Positions 44,915-52,000 of a stretch of 64,000 nt of DNA are shown piece by piece. The translations under genes and the position numbers were made by a program. The stretch spans positions 1-64,000 of the forward strand of contig DEKX01000032.1 of NCBI GenBank assembly GCA_002354095.1, written 5' to 3'. Positions within the stretch are counted from its first letter, which is position 1. Each line of letters starts with the position of its first letter. A model generated the notes under the pieces. It saw nothing but the letters and a program-made list of their open reading frames with translations. It did not search any database and was not told where the DNA came from. Origin of the DNA: Prevotella sp. UBA2711. Lineage in GTDB: Bacteria > Bacteroidota > Bacteroidia > Bacteroidales > Bacteroidaceae.

Positions 44915-46198
44915 ATGAAAACAATGAAAAGTCTTTGCGGAATGCTGGCAGTGCTGGCGTTCACCGCATGTTCAAACGATAGTGATGAGGCTGCAGGGAG
45001 TGACAACCACATTTGGCACGTCACCCTCACGGCATCAATGGGCGATGCTACCAATCGTGCGCTGAGTGCGGATGGCAATACCATCACCGCCAGTTTTGCC
45101 GCTGGTGATGTTGTAGAGGTCGTAAGAGCCAATGGCAGTCCTGTAGGTCCTCTAACTGCCAAGACTACTGGAGCCAGCACCACATTGGAAGGTAACATAT
45201 CAGGAACGTTCGCTGCTGACGAAGTTCTCAAGTTGCGTTATCGCAGTGCCACTGCAAACTATGATGGTCAAGAGGGTACGCTGCCAGGCATCGCTGCAGG
45301 TCAGGACTATGCCGAGGGAACGCTCACTGTAAAAACAGCCGATCCGCTGACATTCGAATCCAACAGTGTTACACTTTCCAGCAAGCAGTCTATCACCAAG
45401 TTCTCCTTCAACGATGGCACCAATCCCATTAGCGTAAAAACATTCGGTATTGCTGCCCCAGGTTTGGTGCAAAGTATCGCAGTGAATGGTACTGAGACGG
45501 TGGGAGCTGTCACTGGCACGCTCGCTACAGTAAAAACTGAAGTCTATGTAGCGTTGCGCAACACTTCTACCTCTCAGCAGACCTATTCCTTCTACATTCA
45601 GGACAATACTGGCAATTGGTACACAGGTACGAAAAAGGCCACTCTTACCAATGGCAAGAATTACACGGCAACCGTGTCAATGACGAAGTTGTCTGAACTC
45701 AGTTCTACCGAAGGTGCAGTCGGCGTGATTGGCAAATTGCCTGCCATTGTCATTGACTTGGGCGAAACTATTGGGAAAAAAGCCGTAGCCCTCATGAACG
45801 CAGGTGCCCTCTGTCCAGAACATTATGGCAATTACTATACCTTTGCTAATCAATCTTCAGGTCTTTCAAACAGCTGGTATGTTCCCTCGAAAGATGAATT
45901 TGACGCTTTAGCTGGTAAAACAAAAGAATGGACGACTCAGAATGGGGTGAATGGCTGTCGTTTCACTATTGGAAGTGAAAAGCTTTTCCTTCCAGCAGCA
46001 GGTTACGATGATGGTGATGATAATCCACAAGATTTTATGTATGTTTCTGAGTGGGGCTATTATTGGAGTTCTACGCCTGCTTCTACCGATGAAAGGGCAA
46101 TTAGCCTCCAATTCAATAAAGTTATCAGTGGATTGAATACTAATAGCTCATTAAAAGCAGACGGCCTCTCCGTCCGTCCTTTCCACTCATTGCCCTGA
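44915..46198 (+). CDS. Fimbrillin-like lipoprotein with C-terminal FISUMP-like domain
   Basis: 427-aa lipoprotein; lipobox FTAC (Cys19) then SND. The first half (residues about 30-270) has the layout of fimbrillin/Mfa-like proteins: a conserved N-terminal strand with a polymerisation-type Arg (TNRALSADGNTITASF), KLRYR and a domain ending with YTATVSMTKL. The C-terminal 150 residues carry WYVPSKDEF, LFLPAAGYDD, YYWSSTP and SVRPF, typical of the Fibrobacter succinogenes major paralogous (FISUMP/DUF1566) lectin-like fold. The combination suggests a surface-exposed stalk with a sugar- or protein-binding tip. Last gene of the operon that begins at 15536. Confidence 0.77.
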   Translation: MKTMKSLCGMLAVLAFTACSNDSDEAAGSDNHIWHVTLTASMGDATNRALSADGNTITASFAAGDVVEVVRANGSPVGPLTAKTTGASTTLEGNISGTFAADEVLKLRYRSATANYDGQEGTLPGIAAGQDYAEGTLTVKTADPLTFESNSVTLSSKQSITKFSFNDGTNPISVKTFGIAAPGLVQSIAVNGTETVGAVTGTLATVKTEVYVALRNTSTSQQTYSFYIQDNTGNWYTGTKKATLTNGKNYTATVSMTKLSELSSTEGAVGVIGKLPAIVIDLGETIGKKAVALMNAGALCPEHYGNYYTFANQSSGLSNSWYVPSKDEFDALAGKTKEWTTQNGVNGCRFTIGSEKLFLPAAGYDDGDDNPQDFMYVSEWGYYWSSTPASTDERAISLQFNKVISGLNTNSSLKADGLSVRPFHSLP

Positions 46199-46246
46199 TA
46201 AGTGAACATCATAATTATTCGTTTATTCCATTTTTAGCATTTCGTG

Positions 46247-46278
46247 CTTGCTTACATTAATTATTATTTGTAACTTTG
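46247..46278 (+). promoter_or_regulatory. Promoter in front of the transposase remnant
   Basis: CTTG (46247-46250), 20 nt, TAACTTTG (46271-46278) followed by C. The -7 box is perfect and the -33 box is one base off. It lies 25 nt before the ATG of the remnant gene. Confidence 0.5.
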
Positions 46279-46303
46279 CCACCATAATCTGGCATTTGGC
46301 GAT

Positions 46304-46454
46304 ATGGCAGAGCATGAACATTGGCAATGGCAGGAACCAGGCGGAGCATGGAAAGGTGCTGGAGAAAGCTCTGCATGGTGATAATCAGGAATTGCGTGAT
46401 TATAAGAACGGTTGTGTACTGAGAGCACGCCAGTCGGTAGTGATATTTAAGTAA
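46304..46454 (+). pseudogene. Remnant of a REP-associated tyrosine transposase (RAYT)-like gene
   Basis: An N-terminal piece starting at 46304 reads MAEHEHWQWQEPGGAWKGAG and stops after 25 codons; in the next frame the sequence continues as LHGDNQELRDYKNGCVLRAR and ends in TAA at 46454. From memory of Bacteroidota IS200-type/RAYT proteins, the first matches the N-terminal W-QEPGGAWKGVG segment and the second an internal C-terminal block (GD-x-x-x-LRDYxNGCVLxAR). This would mean that the central catalytic part, with the HUH and Tyr motifs, has been deleted with a frameshift at the junction. It has its own promoter-like sequence and is followed by palindromes. The family assignment is tentative. 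Confidence 0.5.
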
Positions 46455-46605
46455 CCGTTAAAAAATCATACCAACTTGTTTTTTTACGTTTACTAAAAGA
46501 GATGGAAACCTTGCTCACATGCCTCTCCCTTATACAAAAAAATAAAAAACCCAACACCCTACACCCTAATTGCCATTCAGCCCTTTGTGCATAAGGGTTT
46601 GAAGA

Positions 46606-46634
46606 GGGTGTACACCTTTAAAAAGTGTACACCC
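46606..46634. repeat. Inverted repeat, 10-bp arms
   Basis: GGGTGTACAC (46606-46615) and GTGTACACCC (46625-46634) with a 9-nt A/T-rich loop. It could act as a terminator or as a REP-type element. Confidence 0.75.
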
Positions 46635-46687
46635 ACCCCCCACCCTCAGAAAATACTGAGACTGAATTTGCGTATAGGCGTTTAATC

Positions 46688-46727
46688 GTTTGCGCCTACG
46701 CACACGATGATTTGCGTAGGCGCAAAC
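46688..46727. repeat. Inverted repeat, 15-bp perfect arms
   Basis: GTTTGCGCCTACGCA (46688-46702) and its exact complement (46713-46727) with a 10-nt loop. It is a strong GC-rich hairpin with no T-tract after it, so more like a REP element than a terminator. Confidence 0.8.
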
Positions 46728-46890
46728 GGTCGTCGGAACGGCTTCTATTCCCTGTTAGAACGGCATTTAATCCCTGCGCGAATACTGCCCAACCCCTATA
46801 AAGTCCTATCCGGATCAGCGATAGAAGGCATTCGGATGAGTCATAACGATTATCCGGAATAACCTAATGTCCCCATGATCCCTTGAGGCC

Positions 46891-46949
46891 CGTCGAAAGC
46901 TTCTCGCAAGTTGCGAGAAGGAATCGGAGGCCTCCGACGGCACTCGACG
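46891..46949. repeat. Nested palindromic structure
   Basis: An outer stem CGTCGA (46891-46896)/TCGACG (46944-46949) encloses a hairpin with 10-bp arms and a single-base loop (46900-46920) and a perfect 14-nt palindrome (46924-46937). Confidence 0.7.
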
Positions 46950-47125
46950 AATTAACACTTCGGGCTGCAAAGCCCCTAAATAAAGCAAATTGAAAATTTT
47001 AAATGTTAAAAACAAGATAAATATGATCAGTATTCCCATTTTAGTACAAGATTTTGGCATGCCCGCCTGACGAACGCTGTCTATCATCTTTTGTACTTTG
47101 GTGATTTCTGTGATGGGCTGCCGGG

Positions 47126-47162
47126 TTTCAAAATCAGCAAAACCGTTTCAAAATCAGCAAAA
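47126..47162 (+). promoter_or_regulatory. Double direct-repeat operator, copy C (PAP2/RelA-SpoT-like operon)
   Basis: TTTCAAAATCAGCAAAA (47126-47142) and again TTTCAAAATCAGCAAAA (47146-47162), identical copies 20 nt apart. The second core ends 51 nt before the -7 box at 47209, matching copies A, B and D to within one base. Confidence 0.78.
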
Positions 47163-47185
47163 TCTTTATTATCGTATCATTTTGC

Positions 47186-47216
47186 TTTGCCACTTGTGGA
47201 ATTTTGCTTACCTTTG
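47186..47216 (+). promoter_or_regulatory. Promoter of the PAP2/RelA-SpoT-like operon
   Basis: TTTG (47186-47189), 19 nt, TACCTTTG (47209-47216): a full Bacteroidota promoter 40 nt before the ATG at 47256. This rules out the longer frame opening at 47091. Confidence 0.8.
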
Positions 47217-47255
47217 TGGGGCAAAACGAAATCAAATAATAAAGAATCACATACA

Positions 47256-48125
47256 ATGAAAAAGAATATCTTAATGATGATGTGCGCCGTAGCACTGTGC
47301 GGTCTCAATGCAACGACCGGTTGGGCACAAAAATATCCAGACCCCTATCTGACTGACGAAACCCGCCCCAACGGACTGAACTGGCTGCCCGAGCCACCCG
47401 AATTAACGTCGGCCGCGTTCACGTACGACTTCTACTACTACCAGTTAGGACGCCAGTTGCGCGAAGTGGAAGGCGTGGGTGAACAGGCATTGAGCGATGA
47501 AAGCGCCAAGTTGTGGAACGTATTCAGCGAGGTCCTCGACATCAACTTGTCGAAGGAGACCACCCCTGAGATTATACTATTGGCCGATAAGGCTATGACC
47601 GATGTCAAGAAGGCCAACAACGTGGTGAAGAATCACTACCAGCGCGTCCGTCCCTTTGCCCAGTTCAAGGAACCTTCATTAAAGCCTTGGACTGACGATG
47701 AAGAGGCCTCCACCTACAGCTTCCCTTCGGGCCACGCCAGCCGGGGGTGGATGTGTGCCTTGGTGCTGGCCAGTGTCATACCCGAGTATGCAGACATAAT
47801 CTTTCAGCGTGCCCATGTCTATGCTGTCAACCGCGTTGTCTGCGGCCACCACTGGAAAACCGATATTGATGCTTCGCTCATGCTGGCCGCCGGTGTCTTT
47901 GCCACCATTGTCAGTACCGATGCGTACCGTGACCAGCAGGTCAAGGCCCGCGAGGAATATCTGCGCGTGAAGAATGTCTCTTCAGGTGTCTCCATAGCCA
48001 AGGCTGCAGCTACTGGCAGCAGAGCAGCCGTCTACGACCTGCAGGGCCGCCGACTTGACAAGACTCCCACTTCGCCCGGCATCTATATTTTCAATGGAGA
48101 GAAGAAGGTCGTGGTAAATAAATAA
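47256..48125 (+). CDS. Secreted PAP2-family acid phosphatase
   Basis: 289-aa secreted phosphatase. The signal peptide (MKKNILMMMCAVALCGLN...) ends near TGWAQ. All PAP2/class A acid phosphatase motifs are present: KNHYQRVRP (KxxxxxxRP), PSGHAS, and NRVVCGHHWKTD, a variant of SRxxxxxHxxxD with Asn for Ser. Extra residues at the C-terminus (AVYDLQGRRL...PGIYIFNGEKKVVVNK) resemble a T9SS-type sorting tail, so the enzyme may reach the surface. The start at 47256 is set by the promoter and signal peptide. It is 22 nt upstream of the RelA/SpoT-like lipoprotein, in a unit carrying the shared operator. The substrate could be a nucleotide or lipid phosphate; not decidable here. Confidence 0.86.
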   Translation: MKKNILMMMCAVALCGLNATTGWAQKYPDPYLTDETRPNGLNWLPEPPELTSAAFTYDFYYYQLGRQLREVEGVGEQALSDESAKLWNVFSEVLDINLSKETTPEIILLADKAMTDVKKANNVVKNHYQRVRPFAQFKEPSLKPWTDDEEASTYSFPSGHASRGWMCALVLASVIPEYADIIFQRAHVYAVNRVVCGHHWKTDIDASLMLAAGVFATIVSTDAYRDQQVKAREEYLRVKNVSSGVSIAKAAATGSRAAVYDLQGRRLDKTPTSPGIYIFNGEKKVVVNK

Positions 48126-48147
48126 CTTCTACCTAAAATATCTTATC

Positions 48148-48852
48148 ATGGGAAGAAAAAGAACGCAATGGATGTTTTTTACCGTCCTCATTTACAGTCT
48201 GGCGGTACTGGTATCATGCTCGAAGGAAGACAGTTCTCAGTTAAGCGAGCAGGAACGGTTTGAACAAGAGATGACCGCTGCCTTAGCCGATGCACAGGTC
48301 TACGGTCAGCAAACACAAGCCTTCGCACAGGAGGTGGCCGAACGTTTTGACGGCCGTGTGACCGAGTTAAACTACAAGACACGTGAAAGTGCCACCCGTA
48401 AATGTACGACCGACAATTGCCGCCCCTACGACCTGAAGGACCTGGCAAGGACTACGATTGTGGCAGGATGGGACAGCACGGAAATCAAGCCCGTCATCAA
48501 CTACCTTGTACAGACATCAACTGAGAGGTTTTTTTTCGGACGTTACAAGCACCAAACCACCGATCGTGGCTACTGGGGCGACATCGTCAACCTGAAATAT
48601 GAACGGCTGATGACCGAAATACAGGTTAAGACCTATGGCATGTTCTATGCGTCACAGCATGAGGATGTGGCCCGTAGTGTGTTAGGCGACAGCATCTATA
48701 TGGTTATCTATACGAAGACGGGAGTAGAACCAGGTCTCTCTCATTATTACTACGAGATTATACGTGCCGACACGTCCAGTGCTGCCACCAAAGAGCACTA
48801 CAGGCTGTTGTCCATACAGTACCACGAAAAGTTTGAACACATCAAAGACTGA
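48148..48852 (+). CDS. Lipoprotein with RelA/SpoT-like nucleotidyltransferase fold
   Basis: 234-aa lipoprotein (lipobox LVSC, Cys24, then SKEDS). The mature part follows the RelA/SpoT synthetase pattern by eye: helix A-Q-E-V-A-E-R-F; YKTRESATRK (76-85), like the ATP-binding K-x-R-x-S-x-x-x-K; DLKDLARTTIV (95-105), like D-L-x-D-L-x-R-x-x-I-V; RGYWGDIVNLKY (140-151) at the G-Y-R-x-x-H position, with Asp for His; and TEIQVKTYGMFYA (156-168), with the catalytic-type Glu in E-I-Q-V-x-T. Such domains pyrophosphorylate GDP/GTP or ADP/ATP; toxin versions exist in polymorphic and type VI systems. An exported, lipid-anchored version would have no obvious nucleotide donor in the periplasm, so a delivered effector or a repurposed fold is possible. 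It shares an operon with a phosphatase. Confidence 0.6.
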   Translation: MGRKRTQWMFFTVLIYSLAVLVSCSKEDSSQLSEQERFEQEMTAALADAQVYGQQTQAFAQEVAERFDGRVTELNYKTRESATRKCTTDNCRPYDLKDLARTTIVAGWDSTEIKPVINYLVQTSTERFFFGRYKHQTTDRGYWGDIVNLKYERLMTEIQVKTYGMFYASQHEDVARSVLGDSIYMVIYTKTGVEPGLSHYYYEIIRADTSSAATKEHYRLLSIQYHEKFEHIKD

Positions 48853-48870
48853 CCTGCTGTGTACCGCGAG

Positions 48871-48908
48871 TTTCAAAATCAGTTAATCGAGTTTCAAAAT
48901 TAGCAAAA
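48871..48908 (+). promoter_or_regulatory. Double direct-repeat operator, copy D (2017-aa GLUG protein)
   Basis: TTTCAAAATCAG (48871-48882) and TTTCAAAATTAG (48892-48903), 21 nt apart, the second followed by CAAAA. The second core ends 52 nt before the -7 box. Confidence 0.78.
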
Positions 48909-48955
48909 TCTTTGCTAAGGGGGCTTTATTGCTTGGTAGTTTGCAAGATTTTGTT

Positions 48956-48963
48956 TATCTTTG
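48956..48963 (+). promoter_or_regulatory. -7 box for the 2017-aa GLUG protein gene
   Basis: TATCTTTG; a weak -33 (TTGG at 48933-48936) lies 19 nt upstream. Leader about 30-38 nt to the ATG at 49002. Confidence 0.65.
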
Positions 48964-49001
48964 TGGACTATAATAGCAATGGATACTAAACAAATTATAA
49001 T

Positions 49002-52000
49002 ATGAAAAAGAAACTTTTATTCATGATGCTCCTGCTGTGCGCAGTCGTGCAGGGAGCATGGGCAGACAAATGGGACGGAAAAACAACCAAGAGACCGGCG
49101 GAATACGGCGTCGCTCCGAATTTCGTCTTCTTTATTCGCACGGCAGCCGAACTGGCCTACATTCAGCAAAACTGGGAAGTAAGAGACTGTTACGGACTTC
49201 CTGGAAATGATGGGTACTGTTACAAGTACACCTACTACCTGGAAGACGACTTCGACATGACCGCCGTGAATTGGAAGCCGTTTGATCATGCCTTTGAAGG
49301 CAAGTTCTACGGCAAAGGACACACCATCAAAATCAAAAACGACAGTTATACGTCAAGTAACTGCCAGGGCCTGTTTGCGGAGATTGCCAAGAATGGCTTG
49401 GTGGAGGACGTGCGCTTGGAAGTCGATTTCAACTTCAACAATTCCCGAAAGGTGGGAGGTATCACTGGCGACAACTACGGCACGATAAAAGACTGCTGGG
49501 TGACCGGTACAATCACGACCAACCACTACAACACTTCAAATGATGCCGACCTGGGCGGCATTGCCGGTTTGAATGAAAGCGACGGCAAAATCCAATACTG
49601 CTGCTTTGACGGTACGGTGAAGAACACCGCTAAAAACACCGGTGTCGGCGGACTTGTGGGCAGAAACAAGGGAACGCTTGAGCACTGCACCTTCTATGGG
49701 GATGTGGTATCAGGCCGCACGCAAGCCAATATATTCATAGGTGTACAGAAAAAAGCGTACTCTGAATGTTACACGAATTATGATGGAGCCGAAATCAGCG
49801 CCATCGGAACTGAGTATGACGTGTATCACGACGCGATCATGTATCGTTTTAAGTATTTTTATAATAGTACTATGTATATCTCCAGTGAAGAACAGTGGAA
49901 GGAATTTGCCAGTTATGTCAACCACGGATTCACCTTCAAGGACAAGACCGTGGCACTGGATAAAGATATCACCGTGACAGTGGTGAATGAAAAAATATGG
50001 AACACAACATCATCCGCACCGAAAGTAGATGACCCCACCCTGAAGCCTTTTGTGGGCAGTGGCTATCTGTCTTCGTTCCAAGGCACTTTCGATGGCGGCG
50101 GACACACCATTACGTTCAATGTTGACAAGAGAAATTATAAGGATCTCCGCGTTAAGGGGTTAGCACCATTCAGATGGGTCTGTGGAGCCACTATCAAGAA
50201 CCTGATCGTAGCCGGCACCTTCAATAACAGGGAAGGAGACTACACCTCCGCTCTGGTGGGCAATGCCTTTGGCTCGGGCAACAAGATTGAGGACTGCGTG
50301 GTGAAAGCGTTAGTCGCAGGTAACAGCGCCGCCGGTTTCGTGGGTAACCTCCTTAACGGCGACATTGCCTTGGATGGTTGCGTGATGACAGGTGTGTTGC
50401 ATAGTGTAAACAGGTCGGCCTTCATTGGATGGGGTAATTGCGATAAGCAGGATGTCACGAACTGCCTCTACATCAGACAGAGCGTTCAGGACAACAACAA
50501 CCTCGACCTCGTAAAAAACGATGCCACCCTCGCAATGAGCAATACCTACAAGACCACTCCAGCAGGCTCGAAAGGTACGCCTGCCGACATGTACGTAACT
50601 GAACCTACAGAACTGGGAAACGTGAAGAAGGAGTACAGTGTGTGCAGTCATCTGACGGCATACGAGCATGGTGTCAAATACGACGGCAAGTGGTATAAGG
50701 CAGCTACTGAATTTACCGGTGAGGGAACAGCAGAAAATCCCTACATCATTTCCAGCGCTGAAGAGTGGGAGCGCTTTGCGTATCGCGTCAACCAAGGCAA
50801 CAACTACTTCGACCAGCACCTCAAGCTGACCAGCGACATCAGTGTAACGACAGTGGCGGGAACGGCCGAAAACACGTTCCGCGGCACCTTCGACGGCGGC
50901 GGCAAAACGCTGACCGTCAATTACACGGGAGGTGACTACACGGCACCCTTCAGCTATACGACGGATGCCACCATCAAGAACCTGAACGTCGACGGCACCA
51001 TCAACACCACGGGCAAGTATGCCGGTGGCATCGTGGGCAGCGCGTATGGCAAGCTGACCCTCGACCGCTGCCGCAGCTCGGTTGCCATCAACAGCAGCGT
51101 CAGCGGCGAGGCTTGGCACGGCGGACTGGTAGGCTATGGCGCCAACTATAATGAGCTCAGCATCGACCGCTGTGTGTTCGACGGCAGCTTCAGTACCACT
51201 AACGGCAGCACCCACTGTGGCGGCTTGATCGGCTTTAAGGAAGGGGGCACAGAGTATTCTACCTACACTATCAGCAATTCTTTCGTGAAGCCCCGGAGCG
51301 TAGCAGCAGGCATGGTTTCGGGCTCCTTCATTGGCAGTCTTCGGGAAGACGGGAAGTACCCCATCACCAACAGCTATTTTGTCAAGATCGGCGATCTGCC
51401 TGCCAACCAGGGCATACAGGCATACAGCAGTGTACCCGCTGGCAACATCACCAGGCAGATGACATTCATCGGGGAAACTTACTTTGTTCCCTGTACGGTC
51501 GAGGCTAACCAGCTGTATCAATACACCGGCAGCAGCATCACTGTTGACAATCCCACTGTTAAGGCTTACGACGGTACTACGCTTACGGCGAATACCGACT
51601 ACACCTATACCACCGACCCTGCGGAGGTGAAAAGCGAGGGTACTTACAATCTGGTTGTCAGCGGTAAAGCTGGCAGCAACTACACGGGTAGTGTGACCAT
51701 TCCTTTCATGGTGGCAGGCGATGCAAGTGATGATAAAAATCTGACTACTGGCGAATATACTGTGCATAACACCCTGATCATCGATGACCGCATCCCCATC
51801 AAGGGCGACGTGGTGATAAATATTCTCGAGAATGTGGTGCTCTATGCCAGCAAGGGCATTGAGCTGCCTGAGGGAAGCAGCCTGACCATCAATGGTCCGG
51901 GCGCACTGGTCATCCAAAGCTGCGACGAAAACAATGCGGGCATCGGCGGTGCCACCATGGGTACACTCATCATCAACAGCGGACAAGTGGACATCCTCGG

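Larger units (their letters stand above)
46455..47125. other. Palindrome-rich intergenic region without genes
   Basis: No credible gene in about 670 nt. It contains several strong inverted repeats (listed separately), the small palindrome-like GGGCT/AGCCC at 46962-46975 and the homopolymer-rich stretch 46536-46556. An open frame on the minus strand (46815-47087) is overlapped by these structures and lacks a start context, so it is not called. The region looks like a cluster of REP/BIME-type sequence next to a transposase remnant. Confidence 0.6.

Noticed and set aside
46815..47087. 90-codon minus-strand frame in the palindrome-rich gap
   Set aside because: It covers several strong inverted repeats and has no promoter or start context. 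Its Ser/Arg-rich stretch looks like translated repeat DNA. It could be a dispersed repeat, which a self-comparison of the genome would show.
47091..47255. 55-codon N-terminal extension of the secreted PAP2 gene
   Set aside because: The extension covers the operator pair and the -33/-7 promoter; a good signal peptide begins at 47256.
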